Source: an uncultured Bacteroidales bacterium
Lineage (GTDB): Bacteria > Bacteroidota > Bacteroidia > Bacteroidales > Paludibacteraceae
Length of the DNA: 64,000 nt
Direction: 5' to 3'
NCBI GenBank assembly: GCA_902785605.1
Contig: CACZZL010000001.1
Coordinates: 1 to 64,000, forward strand
Shown here: piece after piece, positions 45,813-53,581 of the stretch
How the letters are laid out: every line of letters starts with the position of its first letter
How positions within the stretch are numbered: position 1 is the stretch's first letter
Made by a program: the position numbers and the translations under genes
Notes under the pieces: model-generated
Told to the model about the DNA's origin: nothing
Seen by the model: only the letters and a program-made list of their open reading frames with translations
Database searches by the model: none

Positions 45813-46558
45813 TAAAAAGAATTCTTTTCTCTCAACCGAAGCCGGAAACGGCACATAACCCCTACTCTCGTTTGGAAGAGCAGTTTGGGGTGAATTGTGA
45901 TTTCTACCAATTTATCCATATTGAAGGTCTTTCGGCGCGAGAGTTCAGACAACAACACATTAATCCGTTGGATTACACAGCGGTTATTCTGAACTCCAAA
46001 TTGGGTGCAGAGCACTATTTCCGTTTGTGTGAAGAGATGCGTGTCAACGTGCCGGAATCGATGCACTACTATTGCAACTCCGAGCAAGTGGGACTCTATC
46101 TGCAGAAATTTATCAATTATCGCAAGCGTAAGGTCTTTTTCCCGGAGACCGGAAACAAGTTTGAGGATATATTGCCGGCTATGCACCGCCGTCCGAACGA
46201 GAAGTACATGATGGTGCTGTCCGATATCCATACGCAGGATCAGATCAATATGTTTGCCGAAAACGGTGTGGAGGTGACTCCGGCTATTATGTACCGCACG
46301 GTGACGACCGCATGGCCTGCCGAGCGTCCGTTTGATTACGACATGATTGCGTTGTTCACGCCGGCAGGTGTCACATCGCTGCGCGAGAACTTCCCGGATT
46401 GGAAGCAAGGCAAGACGCTGATTGCGGCGTTCGGCGAGGGTACGATTCGTGCGTTGGAGGATGCCGGTTACCGCATTGATATCGAAGCCGGCCCGGGCAA
46501 AGCTTTTGCCTCGCTGCCGATGGCGATAGCAGATTATTTGGACAAGAATAACGGCTAA
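45809..46558 (+). CDS. hemD: Uroporphyrinogen-III synthase family protein
   Basis: 249 residues, two alpha/beta halves typical of HemD: RILFSQPKPE at the N-terminus, DYTAVILNSKLGAEHYF, and FTPAGVTSLRENFP...TLIAAFGEGTIRALEDAGY near the end. HemD closes hydroxymethylbilane to uroporphyrinogen III in heme synthesis. HemD is poorly conserved and no other heme gene is nearby, so the true activity is not certain; the DUF4271-HemD-like-rnpA order recurs in Bacteroidales as far as I recall. Its stop codon lies within the first unit of a heptamer array. Confidence 0.8.
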   Translation: MIKRILFSQPKPETAHNPYSRLEEQFGVNCDFYQFIHIEGLSAREFRQQHINPLDYTAVILNSKLGAEHYFRLCEEMRVNVPESMHYYCNSEQVGLYLQKFINYRKRKVFFPETGNKFEDILPAMHRRPNEKYMMVLSDIHTQDQINMFAENGVEVTPAIMYRTVTTAWPAERPFDYDMIALFTPAGVTSLRENFPDWKQGKTLIAAFGEGTIRALEDAGYRIDIEAGPGKAFASLPMAIADYLDKNNG

Positions 46559-46580
46559 CGGCGAAAGGCGAATGGCGAAT
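46553..46580 (+). repeat. Four-unit heptamer array at the hemD/rnpA junction
   Basis: Units GGCTAAC, GGCGAAA, GGCGAAT, GGCGAAT. The hemD stop is in unit 1 and the rnpA ATG (46572) spans units 3 and 4. Confidence 0.8.
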
Positions 46581-46931
46581 GGGTTTCCTAAACATAGCAG
46601 GTTATGCGGACAGGAGCGCATTGCGCAACTGTACAAAGAGGGCAAGCGCTTCACGGCGTGGCCCCTGCGTGTAACCTATATGCCGGTCGGAGATCCGTCG
46701 TCTGTGATGAGTCACCAGGTTCTGGTATGGGCTCCGAAATCGCTCTTCAAACGTGCGGTTAAACGCAATCACTTGCGCCGTTTGATGCGCGAAGCGTATC
46801 GGCTTCATCAGGACCTGCTGAGTTCCGGCCCGTATCTGATCGCGTTCAATTATATGGATAAGGAGGAACAATCTTATGCCGTTATTGAGAAAGCTGTATG
46901 CAAAAGCCTGAAGAAAATAAGTGGAAAATAG
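46572..46931 (+). CDS. rnpA: Ribonuclease P protein component
   Basis: 119 residues; binds RNase P RNA and helps it cut tRNA 5' leaders. The RNR signature is clear: [20 protein letters not shown] (about residues 59-78), with the conserved basic helix. The N-terminal [20 protein letters not shown] aligns with normal RnpA starts, and the only suitable ATG is provided by the heptamer array. yidD begins inside its last 34 nt, the usual rnpA-yidD order. Confidence 0.93.
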   Translation: MANGFPKHSRLCGQERIAQLYKEGKRFTAWPLRVTYMPVGDPSSVMSHQVLVWAPKSLFKRAVKRNHLRRLMREAYRLHQDLLSSGPYLIAFNYMDKEEQSYAVIEKAVCKSLKKISGK

Positions 46932-47143
46932 GGATGCGTAAGCTGTTTCTGATACCGGTATATTTTTACCGCTATTGCATATCGCCTCTTACGCCCCCTT
47001 CCTGCCGTTACACCCCGACCTGCAGTCAATACATGGTGGAGGCGGTAATGAAGTACGGTATTTTCAAAGGCGGTTGGCTGGGTATCAAGCGTATATTACG
47101 TTGCCATCCCTGGGGCGGATACGGGTATGACCCGGTGCCCTGA
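46898..47143 (+). CDS. yidD: Membrane protein insertion efficiency factor YidD
   Basis: 81 residues. Signature [24 protein letters not shown] and the tail [17 protein letters not shown] are diagnostic. YidD is a small inner-face membrane protein that helps YidC-dependent insertion. The ATG at 46898 overlaps rnpA by 34 nt; the ATG at 46934 ([13 protein letters not shown], 69 residues) would start just after the rnpA stop and is nearly as likely. Confidence 0.93.
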   Translation: MQKPEENKWKIGMRKLFLIPVYFYRYCISPLTPPSCRYTPTCSQYMVEAVMKYGIFKGGWLGIKRILRCHPWGGYGYDPVP

Positions 47144-47152
47144 CGGGCTATT

Positions 47153-47173
47153 TTAGATTGGAAATTTTAGATT
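47153..47173 (+). repeat. Three-unit heptamer array before trmD
   Basis: TTAGATT, GGAAATT, TTAGATT, ending one base before the trmD ATG at 47175. Confidence 0.65.
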
Positions 47174-47174
47174 T

Positions 47175-47855
47175 ATGCGAATTGATATTATCACCTGTTG
47201 TCCGGAATTGTTGGAGTCTCCGCTCAATCACTCCATTATTCAGCGCGCAAAGACGAAGGGTCTTTGTGAGATTTATGTGCATAACCTGCGTGATTGGACG
47301 CTGGACAAACATCGTAAGGTGGATGATTATGCCTTCGGTTTCGGAGCCGGCATGGTACTGCAGATCGAGCCGATTGACCGCTGTATCTCTCATCTGTGTG
47401 CAGAGCGTCACTACGATGAGATTATCTTCACCGCTCCGGACGGGCAGCGTTTTGATCAAAAAGCCGCCAATGAGTTGTCGCTGAAGGAGAACATCATCAT
47501 CCTCTGTGGTCATTACAAGGGAGTCGACCAGCGTGTGCGTGACCATTTCATCACGCGTGAGTACTCGATCGGCGATTTTGTGCTGACGGGAGGCGAGATG
47601 CCTGCGGCTATGATGACCGATGCCATTGTGCGTTTGTTACCGGGAGCGCTGGGCGATGTGGAGAGTGCGTTGAACGATTCGTTTCAGGACGGATTGCTCG
47701 AAGCAGGTGTCTATACCCGTCCGGCGGAGTACAAGGGATGGAAAGTGCCGGAGATCCTCTTAAGTGGTCATCAGGCGAAGATCGAAGAGTGGCAATATGA
47801 GCAATCGGTAGCCCATACGAAAGAGAGAAGGCCGGATTTATTAGAAGAAAACTAA
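47175..47855 (+). CDS. trmD: tRNA (guanine-N1)-methyltransferase
   Basis: 226 residues of the SPOUT methyltransferase that makes m1G37 next to the anticodon and prevents frameshifts. Motifs: [31 protein letters not shown], the knot loop [13 protein letters not shown], and [17 protein letters not shown]-terminal [18 protein letters not shown] is typical. It follows yidD by 31 nt occupied by the heptamer array. Confidence 0.96.
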   Translation: MRIDIITCCPELLESPLNHSIIQRAKTKGLCEIYVHNLRDWTLDKHRKVDDYAFGFGAGMVLQIEPIDRCISHLCAERHYDEIIFTAPDGQRFDQKAANELSLKENIIILCGHYKGVDQRVRDHFITREYSIGDFVLTGGEMPAAMMTDAIVRLLPGALGDVESALNDSFQDGLLEAGVYTRPAEYKGWKVPEILLSGHQAKIEEWQYEQSVAHTKERRPDLLEEN

Positions 47856-47940
47856 AATATCGTAAAAGGCGGCAAAGCACTGTTATTTTGCAAAGTAGAA
47901 TTGACATTTTTATGTTTTATAACATTTTTTTTGCAAAATA

Positions 47941-47972
47941 TTTGGTCATATCGTCAAAAAGCAGTACTTTTG
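47941..47972 (+). promoter_or_regulatory. Promoter of a non-coding unit
   Basis: TTTG (47941-47944), 20 nt ending AAAAAGCAG, TACTTTTG (47965-47972): both boxes are perfect although no gene follows directly. Confidence 0.75.
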
Positions 47973-47978
47973 CACCGT

Positions 47979-48048
47979 GTTTTTCATGGTATTAGATTTA
48001 AGGTTAAGTAAAAAGATTGGGTTGTCGGGAGACAACCTTCTTTGTTTT
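47979..48048 (+). ncRNA. Possible small RNA of about 70 nt with its own promoter and terminator
   Basis: From the expected start near 47979 the RNA would run about 40 nt unstructured, then GGTTGTC-GGGA-GACAACC (48020-48037) followed by TTCTTTGTTTT, a good terminator. AAGGTT (47999-48004) can instead pair with AACCTT (48034-48039). No open frame of more than a few codons is present. The intergenic space 47856-48139 otherwise holds only the porX promoter. It could also be the leader of porX with an attenuator. Confidence 0.45.
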
Positions 48049-48103
48049 ATGTAGGTTGATCTTTCTTTTTTGCTTGTCTTTTTCATAGAAAATACGCTTT
48101 TTT

Positions 48104-48135
48104 CTTGCATATTTCAAAAATAAATAGTACCTTTG
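48104..48135 (+). promoter_or_regulatory. Promoter of porX
   Basis: CTTG (48104-48107), 20 nt, TACCTTTG (48128-48135). The ATG is at 48140, only 4 nt after the box, so the transcript would have almost no leader. Confidence 0.72.
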
Positions 48136-48139
48136 CGGC

Positions 48140-49693
48140 ATGAATCGTACTATATTGTGGGTTGACGACGAGATAGACTTGTTGCAACCGTATATCATTT
48201 ATCTGAAAAATAAAGGTTACGATGTGTTGACTGCCAGTAACGGCGAAGACGCATTGGAGGTATTTCGTGCTCAGTCTTCGGATGCAGGACAGCCGATTGA
48301 TATCGTTTTCCTGGATGAGAACATGCCGGGTATGTCCGGTTTGGAGACGCTTCAAGAGGTGAAGCGTGTTCATCCGGAAGTGCCGGTTGTGATGATTACC
48401 AAATCTGAAGAGGAGCATATCATGGAGCAAGCGATCGGTGAGAAGATTGCCGATTACCTGATTAAACCCGTCAACCCAAGTCAGATTCTGCTGTGCCTCA
48501 AGAAGCATATTCACCAGCAGGCGATTGTGACGGAACAAGTGCAACAGAACTACCGTCAGGAGTGGAGTGATATATCCTACATGATCGACACAGCTACGAC
48601 GATGGAGGAATGGCAGGCGATAGAACGCACCTTGTCCCGGTGGGACATTGAGTTGGAGAACAGTCCGATGCGTGCGCTTATTGAAGACCAACGCACGCAG
48701 GCCAATGCGGCTTTTGCCAAGTGGATAGCCAAGAACTACGAAAGCTGGTTTGAAGGCGAGCAGCGGCCGTTGATGTCGCATGACGTAATGAAACATAGCG
48801 TGTTCCCGCTGTTGGACAAAGGCGAGAAAGTGCTGCTTTGCGTGATTGATAACTTCCGCTATGATCAATGGAAGACGATTCAACCGCTACTGAGCGAGTT
48901 CTACGCCGTGAGCAACGAACAGCAGTACACTTCGATCCTGCCGACGGCTACGCAGTATGCCCGTAATGCCATTTTTTCCGGCCTGCTGCCGCTGCAGATT
49001 CAGCAGATGTTCCCGCAGTATTGGGTGGAAGAAGGCGATGAGGAGAGTAAGAACCAGTACGAGAAAGAGTTGGTGCAGACCTTGTTGGAGCGCTATCGCC
49101 GTCGGGAGAGTTTCACGTATTGGAAAGTGAACGAGAGCGATTTCTGCGAGCGTGTGATTGCGCAATTGAAAAGTGTGCAGACCCCGCTCTCTATTGTGGT
49201 GCTCAATTTCATTGACATGCTCTCGCACTCGCGTACGGAGAGTAAGATGATGCGTGAATTGGCGAATGACGAGTCTGCCTACCGCAGTCTGACACTCAGT
49301 TGGTTTCGCCACTCGCCTACGTATGAGTTGATGCGTCGCGCCGCAGAGTTGGGCTTTACGCTGGTTCTGACAACCGATCACGGGACGACGCGTGTTAAGA
49401 ATGCTGTGCAGATCATCGCGGACAAGAACACCAATACCAATATTCGTTACAAGGTAGGCAAGGCGCTCAATTGCAACTCGAAGAACGTGTTCTCCATAGA
49501 ACAGCCGAAACGCGTTGGTCTGCCCTGCCCGAACGTGAGCAGCAGTTATGCTTTCTGTACCGGAAGTGATTTCTTTGCGTATCCGAATCAGTTCAATTAC
49601 TACGCGCAGTACTACCGCAACACGTTCCAGCATGGCGGTATATCCTTGGAGGAGATGATTATTCCTCTGGTGGTACTCAAACCGAAAAACTAA
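48140..49693 (+). CDS. porX: PorX-type response regulator with PglZ/alkaline phosphatase-like domain
   Basis: 517 residues: receiver domain (1-125; WVDDE, phospho-acceptor Asp59 in VFLDENMPG, Lys in YLIKPVNPS), a helical linker, and a PglZ domain (about 205-510) with metal-site features CVIDNFRYDQW, LNFIDMLSHSR and LVLTTDHGTTRVK. Length and layout match PorX of Porphyromonas gingivalis, which with PorY controls genes of type IX secretion; PglZ there is reported to act as a phosphodiesterase. No PorY or secretion gene lies in the window. The 3' end overlaps the convergent gene by 4 nt. Confidence 0.92.
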   Translation: MNRTILWVDDEIDLLQPYIIYLKNKGYDVLTASNGEDALEVFRAQSSDAGQPIDIVFLDENMPGMSGLETLQEVKRVHPEVPVVMITKSEEEHIMEQAIGEKIADYLIKPVNPSQILLCLKKHIHQQAIVTEQVQQNYRQEWSDISYMIDTATTMEEWQAIERTLSRWDIELENSPMRALIEDQRTQANAAFAKWIAKNYESWFEGEQRPLMSHDVMKHSVFPLLDKGEKVLLCVIDNFRYDQWKTIQPLLSEFYAVSNEQQYTSILPTATQYARNAIFSGLLPLQIQQMFPQYWVEEGDEESKNQYEKELVQTLLERYRRRESFTYWKVNESDFCERVIAQLKSVQTPLSIVVLNFIDMLSHSRTESKMMRELANDESAYRSLTLSWFRHSPTYELMRRAAELGFTLVLTTDHGTTRVKNAVQIIADKNTNTNIRYKVGKALNCNSKNVFSIEQPKRVGLPCPNVSSSYAFCTGSDFFAYPNQFNYYAQYYRNTFQHGGISLEEMIIPLVVLKPKN

Positions 49694-50463
49694 GGATGAA
49701 ATTCCAGTGTGGCAACGACCGGCTTATGATCTGAGCCGGTTGTTTGCGGTATGGTGCAGGACACCGGAACGAGCGGGTCGGAGCAGAGGATGTAGTCGAT
49801 GCGCAATCCGAATCCTCGGTACTCATACGTTCCTCCCCAATTCCACCACGAATGTGTATAGGACCAGGCATCATGCAGCCCTTCGCTGATACACCAATAG
49901 GCGTAACTGAGCGGAATGGAATTGAAGTCTCCTACCACAATGACGGGATAGGGGCTGGCTTCGATCTCCGCACGTACCACGCGCGCCTGTTCGTTGCGCA
50001 GGGGAATGGCACGACGCCATTTGGCTTCTATCTTGTCCATGTCCTCCAAGTCTTCGGAGGTGAAGTTATAAGACTCCAGGTGGTTGTTGATGAGGCGAAT
50101 GGTATCCCCATCCACTACCATGTCGCAGCGGTTGGAGAGGTTGCCTCGGGACTGATAATGGATACTCTGCTTATGGATCAGCGGGTACTTGGCCCATACC
50201 ATTGTGCCGTATTGGTGCCGTTTGTCGTAGATGGAGAAATCGATATAGGAGTACGGATACTTCTTGCTGAGCGTTTTTTTGACATCCGGCAGGGTGAGGT
50301 ATTTGGCATCTTTATAGACATCCACTTCCTGCAGGCAGATGACATCCGCGTCCTGAGAAAGGAGGTACTGCAGCACCTCGTTCTTCTCCGGTTTCTTGAA
50401 TTCACCCATCCGCCCGGTGTTCCAGGTGAGGATCGTGATGGCTATAAGAATAAAATCCAGCAT
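49690..50463 (-). CDS. Endonuclease/exonuclease/phosphatase (EEP) family protein
   Basis: 257 residues with the EEP core: LTWNTGRMGEF, DVICLQEVDVY (metal-binding Glu), VVGDFNSIP (Asp/Asn pair) and GSDHKPVVATL (catalytic His). Substrates in the family range from DNA to phospholipids; the substrate here is unknown. Relatives next to rhomboid genes usually have an N-terminal membrane domain; here only a short hydrophobic start (MLDFILIAITIL) remains, which may be a signal or a truncation. It follows the rhomboid gene by 20 nt on the same strand. Confidence 0.85.
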   Translation of the reverse strand: MLDFILIAITILTWNTGRMGEFKKPEKNEVLQYLLSQDADVICLQEVDVYKDAKYLTLPDVKKTLSKKYPYSYIDFSIYDKRHQYGTMVWAKYPLIHKQSIHYQSRGNLSNRCDMVVDGDTIRLINNHLESYNFTSEDLEDMDKIEAKWRRAIPLRNEQARVVRAEIEASPYPVIVVGDFNSIPLSYAYWCISEGLHDAWSYTHSWWNWGGTYEYRGFGLRIDYILCSDPLVPVSCTIPQTTGSDHKPVVATLEFHP

Positions 50464-50483
50464 AGATGAATCAACAACTCTCC

Positions 50484-51251
50484 TTATACGCGTTTCTGGT
50501 AGTGGAAATCTTTGTATTGGTCATCTTTGGTACTGTCTAACCGAGGGTGACGGTTAAACAGCCGTTTGATCTTGTCCCACAACTTGAAGATCTTCGGTTC
50601 TCCCCAGCCAATCTTTTTCCAGTACAGAATGAGCAGCCATCCGAACAGCATACCGCCTAAGTGCGCAAAATGCGCTACATTGCTGGCCGAAAGACCGACC
50701 ACGTTGCCTATTCCGGCAAACAGTTCGATGGCGGCGTATATAATAACGAATATGCGCGCACGTATAGGAATCGGGAGGAACAGAATGTACATCGGCACAT
50801 CGGGATACAACCATCCGAAAGCGAACAATATACCGAATACGGCTCCGGAAGCGCCTATCGTATTCAGGAAGTAGGCGTAGTGAGCTATTTGAGCGGCATC
50901 ATAGAAATGACCCATATTGCTCAGCATAGCCATCCAAACCAGTTCCTGTATCAGCGCGGCACCTAATCCGCATACCAAATAGTAAATGGCAAAACGACGG
51001 GCACCCCATTCGTTCTCTATGACCGGCGCGAACATCCATACCGCAAACATATTAAAAAAGATGTGGCTGAAGTTCGCATGCAGGAACATATAGGTGAACG
51101 GTTGCCACCAATGGAACGAGGATGCGGTCCAGTAATGAAGGCCGCAGATACTGTCCAAATCAATGTTCCAGCGCTCTAAGAAAAAGGCGAGGAAGAAAAC
51201 TACAAAATTTCCTATCAATAGATAGCGTGTAACTGTGGGTATATTTCTCAT
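50484..51251 (-). CDS. Rhomboid family intramembrane serine protease
   Basis: 255 residues from ATG 51251. Six membrane segments; catalytic Ser135 in GASGAVFG and His197 in AHFAHLGGMLFG; HANFSHIFFNMFAVW is the conserved loop with His and Asn. The C-terminal 40 residues are cytosolic and basic. An in-frame start 81 nt further upstream would precede the -7 element at 51260-51267, so I reject it. Rhomboids cleave transmembrane helices; the target is unknown. Co-transcribed with the EEP gene. Confidence 0.92.
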   Translation of the reverse strand: MRNIPTVTRYLLIGNFVVFFLAFFLERWNIDLDSICGLHYWTASSFHWWQPFTYMFLHANFSHIFFNMFAVWMFAPVIENEWGARRFAIYYLVCGLGAALIQELVWMAMLSNMGHFYDAAQIAHYAYFLNTIGASGAVFGILFAFGWLYPDVPMYILFLPIPIRARIFVIIYAAIELFAGIGNVVGLSASNVAHFAHLGGMLFGWLLILYWKKIGWGEPKIFKLWDKIKRLFNRHPRLDSTKDDQYKDFHYQKRV

Positions 51252-51259
51252 ATCGACTG

Positions 51260-51267
51260 CAAAATTA
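51260..51267 (-). promoter_or_regulatory. -7 element of the rhomboid unit
   Basis: TAATTTTG on the minus strand preceded by AAAAAAAAGCAG; the -33 place has no TTTG. Predicted start is only a few nt before the ATG. Confidence 0.6.
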
Positions 51268-51360
51268 CTGCTTTTTTTTGGATTATACCTACAAAAAGTA
51301 GTCCAAATTGATAAAAAAGCAGTTTTTTTCACGAAAAAGACTATTTTTTTTCCAAAAATA

Positions 51361-51391
51361 TTTGCAGTTTAAATATTTTTTTGTAATTTTG
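51361..51391 (+). promoter_or_regulatory. Promoter of hup
   Basis: TTTG (51361-51364), 19 nt, TAATTTTG (51384-51391); A-rich leader of about 55 nt. Confidence 0.75.
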
Positions 51392-51453
51392 CGGTCGTAT
51401 TCCGAAATAGGAACTAATAATTCACATTATTAATAACTAAAAAACACAAAATT

Positions 51454-51717
51454 ATGAACAAATTAGAACTTGTTAAGGCAGCAGCAGCTAAGGCTGAAGT
51501 TTCGAACGCATTGGCAGCAAAGGTTATCGATGCAGCTCTGGAGGCAGCAGTTGAGGCAGTTAAAGCAGGTGAAGGCGTACAGCTCGTAGGTTATGCTAAC
51601 ATCGCAGTTGTAGAGAAAGCAGCTCGCAAGGCTAAAAACCCGCGTACAGGTGCTATCGTTGAGGTTCCTGCAAAGAAAGCAGTTAAGATTAAAGCTGGTG
51701 CAAAATTTGCCCTCTAA
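51454..51717 (+). CDS. hup: HU-family DNA-binding protein
   Basis: 87 residues, Ala- and Lys-rich, with the HU/IHF pattern: MNKLELVKAAAAKAEVS, a helical dimer body, and RKAKNPRTGAIVEVPAKKAVKIKAG, which contains the conserved arm motif NPRTG. It bends DNA as a dimer and helps pack the nucleoid. Own promoter and terminator make it monocistronic. Codon bias is strong, as expected for an abundant protein. Confidence 0.93.
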   Translation: MNKLELVKAAAAKAEVSNALAAKVIDAALEAAVEAVKAGEGVQLVGYANIAVVEKAARKAKNPRTGAIVEVPAKKAVKIKAGAKFAL

Positions 51718-51736
51718 TCCAACATGCTAGTTTAGC

Positions 51737-51775
51737 AAACGAGTTGCTCGAATAAGAGGGCAACTCGTTTTGCGT
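51737..51775 (+). terminator. Terminator of hup
   Basis: AAACGAGTTGC (51737-51747) pairs with GCAACTCGTTT (51760-51770) over a 12-nt loop, then TTGCG. The T tract is short. Confidence 0.7.
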
Positions 51776-51801
51776 CTGTTTATTTTAGGTATTTGAAAAA
51801 A

Positions 51802-52380
51802 ATGTTGAACATTATTTTATGCGGCGCGCCGGGTAGCGGAAAAGGAACTCAGTCTGCCTTTATCTCGCAAAAATACGGCCTGCAGCATCTCTCTACCGGA
51901 GATGTGCTCCGCGCCGAAATAGCCAAAGGTAGTGAATTGGGCAAACAGATCGATGCGCTGATCTCGAAAGGTAATCTGGTTCCGGACGAGATGATGTATG
52001 GCGTGATTGAGAATTATATTTCCAGTTTGCCTGCAGATTGCAAAGGAACGATTTTTGACGGTTATCCCCGCACGGTGGCACAAGCCGAGTCATTGACGGA
52101 GTTGCTCAAAAAATACAACATGGATGCCATGATGATTGATCTCATGGTGGATGAGCAGCTGTTGATTCAGCGCCTTATTGAGCGAGGCAAAGTGAGCGGC
52201 CGCAAGGATGACAACCTCAATACGATTCGTCACCGCATCGCTGTGTATCATCAGCAAACGGAGCCGGTTGCGCATTACTACCTCCATCACGGCAATTATT
52301 TTGCTGTCAACGGGAACCACACGATGGCCGATGTGTTCCTGCAAATCATGCGTGTCATTGAATTGGCACATCACGAATAA
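51802..52380 (+). CDS. adk: Adenylate kinase
   Basis: 192 residues; converts ATP and AMP to two ADP. P-loop GAPGSGKGT (8-16), AMP site LSTGDVLRAEI and GTIFDGYPRTVAQAE, then LIERGKVSGRKDDN. The lid is short, without the zinc-finger insertion, as in other Bacteroidota. Start is ATG 51802 (MLNIILCGAPGSGKG); the TTG 9 nt upstream is less likely. Followed by obgE after 15 nt. Confidence 0.96.
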   Translation: MLNIILCGAPGSGKGTQSAFISQKYGLQHLSTGDVLRAEIAKGSELGKQIDALISKGNLVPDEMMYGVIENYISSLPADCKGTIFDGYPRTVAQAESLTELLKKYNMDAMMIDLMVDEQLLIQRLIERGKVSGRKDDNLNTIRHRIAVYHQQTEPVAHYYLHHGNYFAVNGNHTMADVFLQIMRVIELAHHE

Positions 52381-52395
52381 CAAACCCGTAACCCT

Positions 52396-53562
52396 ATGAC
52401 CAACTTTATCGACTATGTGAAGATTTACTGCCGCTCCGGAAAGGGCGGTGCAGGATGTATGCACTTGCATAGAGCCAAATACCTGCCGAAGGGAGGTCCC
52501 GACGGAGGAGATGGCGGTAAAGGAGGTTCTATCATTCTGCGTGGCAACCGCAATCTGTGGACGCTGCTCCATCTCAAGTACCAGAAGCATATCATGGCAA
52601 CGGATGGAGGCAAAGGCGGACAGAGCCGTTCGTTCGGTAAGGACGGAGAGGACAAGATCATCGAAGTGCCCTGCGGTACGGTGGTGTACGACGGAGAGAC
52701 AGGTGAGTACATATGCGAGGTGAAAGAGCATGACGAGCGTATCGTTCTGCTCAAAGGCGGTCGAGGCGGATTAGGAAACTGGCATTTCCGCACGTCGACC
52801 AATCAAGCGCCTCGCTATGCACAACCCGGTGAACCGGCCCAAGAGCGGACGGTGATCATGCAACTCAAAGTGTTGGCCGATGTCGGTCTGGTCGGATTCC
52901 CGAACGCCGGCAAGTCCACGCTGCTGAGTGTGGTGTCGGCCGCCAAGCCGGAGATTGCGGATTACCCGTTCACTACGTTGACACCTCAGTTGGGTATTGT
53001 CTCTTATCGGGACGGCAGGTCGTTCTGCATGGCGGATATCCCCGGTATCATCGAAGGTGCGAGCGAAGGACGAGGTTTAGGTCTGCGCTTCCTGCGCCAT
53101 ATTGAGCGCAATGCCGTGCTCCTGTTTATGGTGCCGGTAACGAGCGAAGATATCGTCAAGGAATACAAGATTCTGCTCAATGAGTTGGAGCAATATAACC
53201 CGGAGTTGCTCACCAAGGCGCGCATCTTAGCCATCACCAAGATCGATGCGTTGGACGAGAAAGAGCTCAAGAAAAAGAAAGCCTCCAAGAAACTGCAGGA
53301 ACTGGATCTGCCTATCGTGTTCATCTCTTCCGTCGCCGGTGAAGGCATCGACGAACTCAAAGATGCATTGTGGGTAGAGCTGAACAAAGAGCAGAACCAA
53401 GTGATCGAGATCTCGCATGCGCCGATTGACGTGGCTGTTATTGAGCGAGAAGAAGAACCCGAAACAGCAGGTGATGACGAAGAGGGAACGATCTACCTCA
53501 ACGAAGTAGAGGAAGAGTGGGATCTGGATAAGTACAAAGGTATCGGATGGGATACCGAATAG
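52396..53562 (+). CDS. obgE: GTPase ObgE
   Basis: 388 residues in three parts: Gly-rich Obg domain (1-158; [20 protein letters not shown]), G domain with GFPNAGKST (167-175), [16 protein letters not shown] and TKID, and an acidic C-terminal tail ([13 protein letters not shown]). Obg proteins bind the 50S subunit and link its maturation to the stringent response. Gene order adk-obgE is usual. The ClC gene begins 19 nt after it. Confidence 0.96.
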   Translation: MTNFIDYVKIYCRSGKGGAGCMHLHRAKYLPKGGPDGGDGGKGGSIILRGNRNLWTLLHLKYQKHIMATDGGKGGQSRSFGKDGEDKIIEVPCGTVVYDGETGEYICEVKEHDERIVLLKGGRGGLGNWHFRTSTNQAPRYAQPGEPAQERTVIMQLKVLADVGLVGFPNAGKSTLLSVVSAAKPEIADYPFTTLTPQLGIVSYRDGRSFCMADIPGIIEGASEGRGLGLRFLRHIERNAVLLFMVPVTSEDIVKEYKILLNELEQYNPELLTKARILAITKIDALDEKELKKKKASKKLQELDLPIVFISSVAGEGIDELKDALWVELNKEQNQVIEISHAPIDVAVIEREEEPETAGDDEEGTIYLNEVEEEWDLDKYKGIGWDTE

Positions 53563-53581
53563 TATTCGGGCGCATTACGCT

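Noticed and set aside
51252-51332. Longer N-terminus of the rhomboid protein
   Set aside because: The extension would be encoded by the promoter region; the -7 box lies at 51260-51267.
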